Shown: piece by piece, positions 50,287-61,497 of the stretch
How the letters are laid out: each line of letters opens with the position of its first letter
Position numbering within the stretch: position 1 is the first letter of the stretch
Assembly: GCA_037176725.1 (NCBI GenBank)
Contig: JAZBRS010000044.1
Location: 3,658,001-3,722,000, forward strand
Source: Posidonia oceanica
Lineage: Eukaryota > Streptophyta > Magnoliopsida > Alismatales > Posidoniaceae
DNA: 64,000 nt
Reading direction: 5' to 3'
The notes under the pieces: model-generated
What the model was told of the DNA's origin: nothing
Seen by the model: the letters and a program-made list of their open reading frames with translations, nothing else
Database searches by the model: none
Translations under genes and position numbers: made by a program

Positions 50287-52599
50287 TTTGAAAATTATCT
50301 AATGAAATCAGGTCTAAAATAAGGTCTATTGTTTATACTGAAAAAATATTGACAAATTTAATTGTATTGCATAATTGTTAATCAATTGTGTCTCAGGAAC
50401 TATTATTACAATCACGAACTCAATAATTTTGTTGGAGTCCAATAGGACCACATCTCTTTGGATTTTCTTTTGTCTATAACCATTTGATCAAAAGTTTTAT
50501 TGTGATTGTACAAGAGATAGAGAGTTCTATAGGTACCAGTAAAAAAAGAAACGACTCTTAGAACTGTTTTTCTCCCTTTAGATGGATATATATGGGATAT
50601 TTAATTCATATATTTCTTTGGTTCATAATTTGAAACAATGATAAAGAAAACATTTCTGGACCAAAGTTCAATCTGATTAAGAGTCTTGCCCAATTTACTA
50701 CTATTATCCTCTCAAAATCAAAATTCTTACATCTTGGTTTCAAATAAGAGAGGAAGGTTTCTAATTGAATAAAGTATAGTTCATTCAATACGTGATTATT
50801 ACAGACTCGTAGCCCAATGGGTGCTTAACTTTAAGAAAAGAAGAAGAAGAAGAAGAACAAGGTTTCTAGACTGTGTCAGACAAGTCATTCAAGAGGAACA
50901 TATAGTAGATTTACTCGATAAAAGGATTTATCTGTAAAATTTTCTAGAAGTACAGGTGGCAACTCTTGGGTCACAATATATAGCCCATGGCTAAGAGAGC
51001 ACATTGGAGGCCTCAAGTATGAGATTGCACCGTCGAAGTGATTTGTTCTACTAGACCCCATCAGGCTTTTCACAAATAACTTTCTCCCAATAAGTCAAAA
51101 CTTAAATGTCAAATGAGCAGTTTTGCAAAATGCGGAACTGTGGTCTTGATGTTTAAAATAAGATATCATAGTTTAGGAATTTGAGAATCACCCATGGATG
51201 TTGATTTGCTATGGGCACCTTTTCCCAATTTAACCAAGGGAAGTTTGTAGATATATTACTCACTGCAATCTTTTTAACATTATTGAATTGATTCATATTT
51301 CCATAAGTTAAAGTATTCTCCAATTTTGTCAAATGTACATATCTATATCACTGCCTTTTGTCAGTTATTTCTTACAAGTTGATCATATACTTATGAAATT
51401 TGACATACAAACGTCATAGTGATGTTGTAATGAATGTTAAAGTGAAAACATGAGCAAACACCATACAAAATGCTAATGTGGAAAATGGAAACATAATGAA
51501 TATCTACTGAACCCTATAAGAAAAAATTTATCTCTATGCCTATGTTAAAAAAATCAATTCTTAATGGATATTACGGAATTGGATGGTGGATGCTGTAGAA
51601 GTCATAATAGAAAATGATGAGTTACCTTTGCCTTTTGACACCGTATGGCTAGAATTTTCTTGAGATACGATGGAAAAGACAGTGGATGATATGGCGAGTT
51701 AAGAGATGATATGATGGAAAAGACAGTGGTTGATATCCATATAGAGATATGCACCATAGCTTTGTGCCCCAAGCGTATATGTTTTATCATGCTCTTGTTC
51801 ATGTTGAAATTAAAGTATTGCTAGAAAAGGACATGAGATGGCGTCAGTCTTTGACACCTTAGGATGAGAACAACCTTGAGATGTTGTGTTATGACTTATG
51901 AGTTGATATGGTGTAAAAATAAAATGGAAGACATCCAACAAAGTTTCTATGTTTTAGGCTCGTACGTTTATCATGCATTGATCGTTGACTAAGGCTATAT
52001 AAAAAACATTGAGACTTTAGTACAATATCTTACATACAGAGTAACATTTTGATCTCCATCTCTAAACTTATTGAAGGCACATGAAGAATATATTGCAGCT
52101 ACAGTTGTCTTTGTACAAAGAAACTAAATTCTACACGTGTAATAGGTGCGCCTTAGTTTCAAGCACATTTTCTTGTAACTTGTAAATCCTCTTGGAACAG
52201 AACTACACTCTACTTAAAAGAACTCTCAACAAAAGAAACCTAAGAAAAAAAACTGAACAACAAGAAGAATATACGCCTACAATGAATCATCACCAACAAA
52301 CTTTTTGGCCCACTCTTAGGTAAAATTTTATTATTTTTGCAAGAATGATCTAAAACCGTTAAATCACAAGGACTTCTGGTGCAAAAAAAGGGAGAAAATA
52401 ATTGAATATCATGAAGGTATATCATAAGGAGCTATCCTCTCCCTCCAAATCACTTGGCAGCGGCTGCCCCTCTAGCAATGGCTGCTGCTGCTACTTCTGC
52501 ACTTTCCCTCTTCCACTCCTCCAAACCCAAACCCAAGCCCTCATTTCCAACCTTAGCTTTAATCAAGAAGTACCCACCTTCCCCAACCCTCCTCCCCAG

Positions 52600-55300
52600 T
52601 ATGGTTCTAAATATCGATTTCATGTCGGACTTCGGCAAGTTGAAAAACAGAAACGTGTCGGTAAAATATCGGTATGTCGATATTGTGTTGATGGAAACAC
52701 AGTAAAAAAATTTATATTTATTCAGAAAACTTCCATGTCGATATCGTGTCGGAGTCGTGTCGGTAAATTGAAAATAAGACACGTGTAGGCGAAATTTCGG
52801 TGATACGTGTCGACATTTGGTATTATGTTCTTATCACGATCCTAATCGCAACAGTACAAAAATCAAGTCCAACAAAAATTTAAAACATAATTAACTATTA
52901 CATCAACAGTTAACTACTAGGCTAAACAACAAAATCTATGTCAAGAACCTACAGTGGACAACTACGTGACTCCCACTATATACACTATGACTCCGAACCA
53001 GCTAACCATCTGCACCTGCAACTGAAAACCACATAAAGCACATGTGAGTGACTAGAAATCGTCATCGAGCACACACCTTGCAAAAACCACACGAGAAACT
53101 GGCATAAAAACCAGAATATGGCACAACCGGTCAAAACCCCAAATCTGGGTCCACAATGAACACTATAATCAATTAAAACACCTTCCCTAAAGTCAATACG
53201 CTAAAATCGGGAAAGACAGGTGTTTACAAATCATTTTTACAAATCACGGCCTACCGGCCTAAAACCTCAGCACAACTCAAAAACTTCCAACGTCTCAGGC
53301 TGGGAAAACACTCGGCCTATTGGCCAAAACAAAGCGGAAATACCTCGTAAATAAATACTCAATCAATACAACGGCCTACTGGCCCAAAACTCAAACCAAA
53401 ACCACACGCCGTAAATAGGCGGAAAGCATTAGACCCAATATGGCCTAAAACTCAGTAAAACCTCACGAAGCCCAAAAACAGGCAAAGTTCTAGACTTAAT
53501 ATGGCCAGCAACAGCCAAACACAGCTCCGCGAGTACAAAACCACAACTAATCGTGTTGCCTGGCGTCAAGCAACCGTCCTGGCCTCAAGCAGTAGCGAGA
53601 GATTCACCTCTGCAATTCACTGCACTGCCACGAACACCTGTCCTGTAGAGGAGTGTGTCCGTCCCGGCATCTCGCCATTAGTGACGCCTCAAAAGCGATC
53701 ATCACCTGGGAAAGCTACTCAACTCAACTGGACGAGCTGTCCATAATCAGGACAAACCACAGGATATGTTTAATATACGGCGATCTCAGCTCAGTGCTCT
53801 GAACCATTAGAGGTTCCTCACCTCTAGGCTCAGTCAGCACCCAAAATCAGGCGAGTCCCGGTATCACGTCCAGCTACGTAGGAGTATCATACCTTCTGGA
53901 TCCGCTGCTACGATACCGTTAGGTACGGTCGGCACTCCGACCCCCAAAACCTCAACCTAGGCGACACATCAGGAATGCCGTCGCATCCCCAGGTTCAGCC
54001 AACACAATTTTTAGGTTTCGATCACGGAAAACCTCAGGAAAATTATTTACAAACAATCCATGTTTTTCCTCAAAAATCTCTTTGAAAACATTTATTAAAA
54101 TATCGGCTAAAGCACAATATGCTTCAAAATCAACAATAAAAACAACATCAGAAAATAAGTCTTGGAAAGTAACCCAGACCAAAATCGGTAGACCGAAATC
54201 CCAACGGTCAACCGAAAATTCCTGGTAGACCAGAAATAACCGGTCGACCGGTTAGGCCTAGAAATCGACAGACCGACATCCCATCGGTCGACCGAAAATT
54301 CCTGATTTAGTAGACCAGAAATAACCAGTCAACTGATCAAGCCTAGAAAACGGCAGACCGACCGATTTCGGTCGACCGAATTCATGTTCAGGAATGTAGA
54401 AAAGAAGGACATTCGGCATACCGGTTAAAATCGGTGTAGTTTCGAACCAGACCAAGACTGAAAACTCATAAAATCCATTTAAATCTAAAAATACCTGCAT
54501 AAAACTCTAAATCTAGCATGCCATATACCAAAATCTCCGGAATTCAATAAAGAATGCAATCATACACGCATTATGGCATTCTGAAACATACAATTCGCAA
54601 AAACATCGGAAAACCCACATTCAAGTCATTTTCGCCCAAAAATCTCAAACACTAGCAAATCCATGCCAAATCAAGCATGCAGTATATGAAAATGAGCGTA
54701 TCCACTCAAGCAACACAACTACACCACATTCACCTCAATCCGAGGCATAAAACACCGGAAATCACAATATAGGCATTTAAGCTACTCGGACCATAAATTT
54801 GGCCAAAAATTACATAAAATCTCAAAAATTGCTAAACCACTTCCATAGCATCCAAAACATGGTCAGGAACGCATGCATATAATTTTCCAAACATTTTAGA
54901 GGGAGAGGGCGAGATGTGTACCTATTGGCCGGGGCACCTACGGCCAATTCCGGCGATCTCGCGCAATTCCGGCGATCTGCGGCTGCACCAAGCTCCACGC
55001 GCCGCCCACGAGCTCGCCACTCCACTGGGACGAAGGCTGGAGCTCGTTGCCGCACGCCGTCGCTAGCGGACCCAACAACCGCCACCAGAGGAGGAGGAAG
55101 AAGAAGGGGAGGAAGGGGAGGGAAGGGGGAGTGGGGAGGAGAGAGTGGAGGGAGGAGGAGATGGGGAGAGGAGGGGAAGGAGCTTGCGTCGGCCCGGGTT
55201 AGGGCACGGGCGCGGTGAGGGAGGAAGGGGGAGAAAGGGTGGGAGAGAGGGAGAAGGCACGAGTGAGGGAGAGAGAGAATGAGTGGGGGAGAGGGGGAGG

Positions 55301-55335
<35 letters not shown>

Positions 55336-55568
55336 GGGGAGAGAGAGAGAAAGAAAGAGAGAAAATTAGGGACCAGATTGCAATCTGTCCCACCAACCAC
55401 CACAAGTGGGGCCCACAGCAAACTAAATGTGGAGACTCACACAAAATCATAGATGGAGTCTACAACAAAACACACGTGGGGCCTGCAAGGCTAGTAACAT
55501 CCGTCTACAGTCAAAGAATTCATTATAAAAACATAATTTCAAGAGAAATGAATTCCCGAATGTTACAG
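52600..55568 (-). mobile_element. 2.97-kb insertion in the duplicate DEG1 exon (probable LTR, minus)
   Basis: It is flanked by the 8-bp repeat CTCCCCAG at 52592-52599 and 55569-55576. Read on the minus strand from 55567 it begins TGTAACATTCGGGAATTC, the look of a plant gypsy LTR. The left 200 bp (52600-52810), rich in TGTCGG/ATATCG words, may be a separate small element. CGGTCGACCG-type palindromes cluster at 54180-54400. An 8-bp flank is unusual for an LTR element (5 bp), so two events may be involved. Confidence 0.65.
55262..55362. repeat. GA-rich microsatellite tract
   Basis: Imperfect (GA)n and (GAGAGG)n run of about 100 bp inside the insertion. Confidence 0.85.
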
Positions 55569-55619
55569 CTCCCCAGATCCCCAACTGCCCACCCAATACC
55601 ATCAAGAGTCCTCCTTTTG

Positions 55620-55758
55620 CTCCTACCAACCACCAATAGCAAAAGGGAGAAGAACCCATTTCCCCGGTCCCATGTTTGCCACTGGAAGACGCCAGGAGGC
55701 AAAAATGGGACCAGGGAAATGGGTTCTTCTCCCTTTTGCTCTTGGTGGTTGGTAGGAG
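55620..55758. repeat. 61-bp inverted repeat made from DEG1 exon sequence
   Basis: The left arm 55620-55680 and right arm 55698-55758 are complementary, with only a few mismatches and a 17-base loop. Both arms derive from DEG1 exon 1 (matching about 48755-48820). Confidence 0.93.
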
Positions 55759-56382
55759 TCTGTTGCAGTATTGATCTTGGCGGTCACCGTTGATGTTGGG
55801 CTGGTGGAGGCCTACGTCGTGACCAGTCAGAGGAAGCTGCAGACGGATGAGCTGGCCACTGTTCGCCTGTTCCAGGAGAACACCCCTTCGGTTGTTTATA
55901 TTACAAATCTGGCTGTCAGGTAATTTGGGCGTTGCCCATTTCTTGGATTTGGGTTTGGTTTGATTTGTATTGTTGTGATCGGTTTGGTTTCTTTGATTGG
56001 AGTGGCATCTGAACTTTAGTTGGTACGGAAATTGTGATCAATTCGGCTTCCTTTGTGTTGGAAAAATATTACCTTGATTAGGAACAGATGTCGGAGCATT
56101 GCTTGTAAAATTGATGGTTTGACTTGGATGGATTGGACATTCACTTGGTATAATTTTGATCAATTTGGTTTCTTATTCTCAGAAGAAAAAATACATTTGT
56201 AAAAGTGAAATTCAGCCTTTACATAATATTGTTGTGGTTGACATAAATATGTTTGGATCAGAAAACACTGCCTTGGTGTGGAACAAATCTAGGAAATGGC
56301 CTGTAAATGGACACTGGATGGATAGGAAATTTTTTTATGATTTGTGTATTTTTTTGTCGTCTGATTTTATTTTCCACTGCAG

Positions 56383-56505
56383 GCAGGATGCTTTCACACT
56401 TGATGTTCTGGAGGTGCCACAAGGGTCAGGGTCAGGATTTGTCTGGGATCAAGATGGACACGTAGTCACCAACTTTCATGTAATCCGTGGTGCATCTGAC
56501 CTAAG
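56383..56505 (+). CDS. DEG1: DEG1 exon 2 (catalytic His)
   Basis: It encodes QDAFTLDVLEVPQGSGSGFV, then WDQDGHVVTNFHVIRGASDL. His in TNFHVIRG is the first member of the trypsin-like catalytic triad of Deg proteases. The acceptor is CACTGCAG ending at 56382, and the donor follows at 56506 (GTTGGT, a weak but GT-type site). The phase fits the intact exon 1 and exon 3. The neighbouring intron DNA is single-copy in appearance. Confidence 0.93.
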
Positions 56506-57549
56506 GTTGGTATAGGTGTGTTTTTTCCTTCATTTTGGAATATCTTGCTTTCATTCTTTTGAACTGCGGAAACCCAATCCATGATTTGTTTTAAGTTTTT
56601 GCAACCAATAGGAAGCATTTACATGCAAACATTTGATTTCGCACATAGTCAAGATTTTTGTGCCCAAGTCTAAATACATGAACAATCTTACACTGAGATG
56701 TGTGTGAATGAAAGAAAATTCGAATGAGCAGTTTGAGGAAGATTACTTGAACAGTATCTTTATTTTGAAAGAATTGTTCAATTGCATGTCATTAAGTAAA
56801 TTCCCCCAATTGAAAGAATAAAATGATTGAACATGTTTTCCTATCTATCAAGGAAACAAAGAATGTTCTACGTTTGAATCATGGTGGAAATTCAATGCTC
56901 TCTCCACCTCCAATGGCATAACTTGATTTAAGCTGGAGTTGATACTCCTGTAGGAAATATTTTTCATTTCTCTAATGTTTGTGTCTATTTGCTTTATTTA
57001 ACTATATTTGAGTTTAGAGGGACCTACTTCTACACTATACCGATCTGAATGAAGCACGATGCTATAAGAACTTAGGATATGGAGGATTCAAGGGCAATGG
57101 TGTTATGGGGTTGTGTGTGAATCACATTTTAGATGAACAAGATATAACTAAAGGTGGGCATTGCAGAGTAGCTTAACTCTAAATGAATGGAAAATCTCAC
57201 TGCATCTCCTCTGAGGTTCTGGTCGTTTCAAAAATTTGAGTTCTTAATGTGGAGGATTGATTTTCTAGATGATTATCTTCTATGAACTTTATCTATTTTT
57301 ATACTGTTCGTTCATTTGATTGAGGGCTGACCCCACAATATAAGATTGTTCAGCTGAGGATTAGGCTACTGATCCATTTAGTCAGTCCAGTCGACCAATT
57401 TTCCAAACAGTGTTCTATCTTCTTTGTCATGATGTGTAGATTTATTTAAATCAGTTACTTGTACGACTTTCTTGAACATATCTCGATATAAGGTGATATT
57501 CCCATTTGTTTGCATTCACTTTGATGCTAGTCTTGTTAGTTGATTCCAG

Positions 57550-57721
57550 GGTCACCCTTGCTGACCAATCAGTATATGAAGCAAGTGTTGTTGGATTTGA
57601 CCAAGATAAGGATGTTGCTGTCTTGCGTATTGAGGCACCAAAAGAAAAATTGAGGCCCATGCCAGTTGGTGTCTCTGCAAACCTTCTTGTTGGTCAGAAA
57701 GTATATGCAATCGGAAATCCT
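57550..57721 (+). CDS. DEG1: DEG1 exon 3 (catalytic Asp); later exons not in window
   Basis: It encodes VTLADQSVYEASVVGFDQDK, then DVAVLRIEAPKEKLRPMPVG and LLVGQKVYAIGNP. The Asp of DKDVAVLRI is the second catalytic residue. Acceptor TTCCAG ends at 57549; donor GTGAGTATG starts at 57722. The next exon should contain the Ser of GNSGGP, but I could not find it before 64000. The downstream DNA from about 59000 is retroelement sequence, so either the next intron is very long or the gene is cut. Confidence 0.92.
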
Positions 57722-58999
57722 GTGAGTATGATCCTGTCTTTTGACCAATGATTCATAATTTACTACTAGCATTTTAGGTTTTAAGCAGCACTTATATGAA
57801 CCTTTAGTTTTTACCAGACCAAAACTTAAGTTGTATTTGATAACGATATTGGCTTATGGCTTTTCCACAGAATCTGGTTTCTAGCCAAAACTTACTCACC
57901 CTAGCTTTTGGTTTCTGTCAAATTTGTATAACATAAGCTATGATGGCTTCTATGGTTAAGCTGCCTTTATTTTCTCATTTGGTAACAATTCCGGCTAAAA
58001 ACGATTATTGTAAGAATCTGGGTGCCAGAGTCATTAGCAAACGCAGCCTTAGACTAGTAACTGCAGATATTACTGTCTGCAGAGTACTTCACTATATTAC
58101 TCCTGCTTGGAGATTTCAGCAAATGTTAGACCATACAATTCAACAAGTGCCTTTTGATTTTCTACGGAAAAAGGGATGATGAACATAATTATGTTATGGC
58201 TGACAAGATTGTTTGTACTGTATATATGTACCGAATAATCAAAGATCTTAGTTTAGTATCTAACATGATAGTATAATATAGAGTTAAACACTCAAAAAGT
58301 ACCAACACTTATCTTTTTCTCCCTGTTTTCCACGTGGCTTGGTTTGTTTTTGGCATAGTAACCCTGCTTTGGATCCTGTCTTTAAAGCTTTTGTCGGTTT
58401 ACAAATAATAAGAACAAAAATTTTACTTGGCAAAGAAGCATACCAATAATACATCCAGATTAGGTGGAAAATCATTAAAGATCTGTTGTAATACCCTTAA
58501 AAGCCATAGAATTGAAAAATCTTTGTACTCCAAAACATTGGATTTGACAACTTGAAAAGAGTGTTTTAGTATACTTTGAAGCCGATAGTTTATACAAGAC
58601 ATGGTTTTGATAAGAACAAGTCGAGGCTTCGAGCTCTTCTTCCTTTCAATTCTCATGTTTTGATATATATATATATATATATAGTGATGTGAGACCAACA
58701 GAAAGAACATAAGATAATGAAATCAAATTACAATCCGATCTCACGTAATTAGAACTCTAATCCCAATCATAAACAATGTTCAATTTCAGCAATTTGAAAA
58801 TAATATTATCAATAACTGTCAATAAACATGTGTTCCTCTCCTTAAACAGGAGAAGCACATAACAAACGAAAAAACTAAAATATCTCAAGATGACATCTTA
58901 AGATATAATACCATTAAAATATCTCAAGATAATACATAAAATAAATCCTAAGATAAAGTAAAGTCTCCAACCATTCAATGAAGGCGAAATCGACGTCTC
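57722..58999. other. DEG1 intron 3 or flank, AT-rich
   Basis: No exon or gene is recognised. A (TA)n run lies at 58663-58683. The stretch leads into retroelement sequence near 59000. Confidence 0.5.
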
Positions 59000-61497
59000 A
59001 CGTATGTACATGACGAATGGCGATCTCTATCAACTCTCCCTGGAGGCAAAGAACTTGACTCTGTCGAGGTAGAGTGTTAGTACTATTCCAAAAGGCCTGC
59101 ATCTAAGTGACGAAACTCATCCTCAGAAATCTATGAGGCATTAGTAACTAGATGATCCCTCCACTGAATAAGGTAATGTGAAGTGGTTCCCTAAGGGGTG
59201 AAGACAACTTGATCCTCAAGCATTGTTTTTTTCTGATCAACAACAAGAGGTGGTGCACATGGTAGAATTGGCTCTTAGTGGCGTGACGTTGTGGAACCTG
59301 TAGGTGCACCTGTAGACTGAGAAGGAGGCTTAAAGGTTCCTCAGAACGAAAACAAATCCTCAACATTGAATACTGGACTAATATTTAAATCAAGCGACAA
59401 ATCTAACAAATATGCATTGGGGCCCTGCCTACTAGTAATGCGAAAAGATCTAGCAGCTCTAGCATGGAGTTTCTTGAAGGAATTGTGGGGAAACCTTTCT
59501 GTATGATCACGAACCATTACATGGTCACTTTCCTAGAATTCTTGGAATCTACGATGAAGATTTGCAGACAATTTATATTTTTCATTGCTAAGAGCTATCC
59601 TACGTCGTATATCAGCATGTAGATTCATTGACAAAACTATTATAGGTGAACTCAGTAGGCAACCCAATTTGCTTGATGATCACTGACAAGACAATGCAGC
59701 AGGCTTCGTAAACTCCTATTGACTACTTCAATCTGACTATTAGTCTAAGGGTGAAAGGCAAAAGAAAACTTCAACTGTGTTCCAAACAACTTTCATAGTG
59801 TCTTCCAAAAATAACTAGTAAACCTAACATCTTTATCAGATATGATGAAAGTTAGCAAACCATGCAATCGTATGACCTCATTAAAGAAAAGTTTGGCCAT
59901 GTGTGAAACATCAGTGGTTTTGCTACAAGGGATGAAGTATGCTATCTTTGAGAATCGATCCACTACCACTAATATGGAGTCATGCTTTTGAAAGGTCTTA
60001 GGAAGACCAAGTACAAAGTCCACGCTTAAATCCTTCCAAGGGTTGTGAGGTACCGATAAAGGAGTATAAAGGCCTATGTTTTGTTTCCTTGCCTTTGCCA
60101 TTTGGCACGTGCAACACCCAGAGACAATACGTGCTATATTGCATCGGAGGGATGGCCAATAGAATTGGTCTGCCACTAAGGCAATAGTATTTTCCCTCCC
60201 AAAATGACCAACGATGTCCCCAACATGTAATTCTTATACGAAGAAATCACGCAACGAAGTACGAGAAAGATAGAGCCAAACACCACGAAATAAGAATTCG
60301 TCGTGGAATAGAAAGTCGATGATATCACTGTGGTCAGCCTTAGTGAGCTCTTTATAAAGTATACCAAAATTTGAACACAAGAAAGGTAATCATCCTCGAG
60401 ATGCTCAAACTTAGTTACCTGGATGTGTATAGTGTGCAAGAGTGATATGCGATGACTGAGTACATCAGTAGCTTTGTTCTCGACACCAAAATGATGTCTG
60501 AGGACAAAAGTATATTCCTAAAGAAATTCTATCTACTTGACATGTCGAGCACTAAATTTCTTTTGTGACTCCAGATATCTCAAGGCTTGATGATCGGAAT
60601 ATAAAACAAATTCTCGAGGTAAGAGATAATGATGTCAATAACGAAAAACTTGTACCATGGCGTAGCATTCCTTGTCATACGTCGAGTATCGTTGTTTGGT
60701 ATCATTCAACTTTTTATTGAAGAAGGCAACTGGATGACCTTCTTGACTAAGCACACCCTTGATGTTGATACCAAACGTATCACAAGCCACCTTAAAAGAT
60801 TGAGAGAAGTAAGGAAGATGCAGAACAGGGGTTGCAATCATCTTATCCTTTATCTCCTAAAAAGCTCGAGTTACAGATGCAATCCAACGAAAAGACCTCC
60901 TTTAAAGCAATCTCAATCAGTAAAGGGTGTCATAATAGTGCAGAACCTATGAATGAAATGTCGATAGAAAGTAGCTAAGCCATGGAAGTTACACAACTCA
61001 GAGATGGAACGTGGAACAGGTCATTCTCGAATTGCCTTGACTTTATCTGGGTCGGCAGCGACACCTTTATCAGAAATTACGAAGTCAAGGAAAATGACTT
61101 TTATTTGCATGAAAGAACACTTCTTTAAGTCGATGTACAACTGTTCTGTTTGAAGTGTTTCAAATACAGTATGAAGGTGTGACAAATGGTCTGCTTATGT
61201 CTTGTTATAGATTAGGATGTCATCAAAATAGATCACCAAAAATTTCCCAAGAAAAGGATAAAGTACTTGGTTCATTATCCTCATGAAAGTACTTGATGCA
61301 TTCAACAATCCAAAAGGCATGACCAACTACTCATAAAGAGCAACAGGAGTTTTAAATGTAGTCTTCCATTCATCACGTAGTCGAATGATATCCGTTTCGT
61401 AAATCAATCTTGGAGAACCAAGAGGACCTGATCATAAGATCAAGCATATCTATCGTGTAGGCGAGGTATAGGAAACCTATACTTGACAGTGATCTTA
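59000..61497 (-). mobile_element. Ty3/gypsy pol remnant
   Basis: In minus-strand order, a reverse transcriptase piece comes first, with [16 protein letters not shown] and catalytic [10 protein letters not shown] (61204-61233). RNase H follows (GHPVAFFNKKLNDTKQRYST and YDKECYAMV, 60635-60841). Integrase has CCTCQMAKARKQ and VDFVLGLPKT, with VVVDRFSKIAYF (59793-60176). The order RT, RNase H, integrase defines gypsy. Many stops and frameshifts break it, and its 5' end is cut at 61498 by another LTR. The low-coordinate boundary is approximate; no LTRs were assigned. Confidence 0.88.

Larger units (their letters stand above)
52478..55919 (+). pseudogene. DEG1 exon 1, broken duplicate
   Basis: The start (52478-52599, MAAAATSALSLFHSSKPK...) and the end (55569-55919, ...ELATVRLFQENTPSVVYITN) are parts of one exon split by an insertion. 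The exon is also damaged internally. From 55698 about 60 bp is an inverted copy of the preceding 61 bp, replacing the stretch that encodes the lumen-targeting segment in copy A. The frame is lost, while the end and the donor (GT at 55920) remain well kept. DEG1 cannot be made from this copy. Confidence 0.9.
50287..56138 (+). repeat. Segmental duplication copy B (broken DEG1 5' region)
   Basis: This is the partner of 46910-49258, enlarged by a 2.97-kb insertion in exon 1. Upstream similarity includes AATGCTAATGTGGAAA and CCTCTCCCTCCAA-type words near the start codon. Confidence 0.85.
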
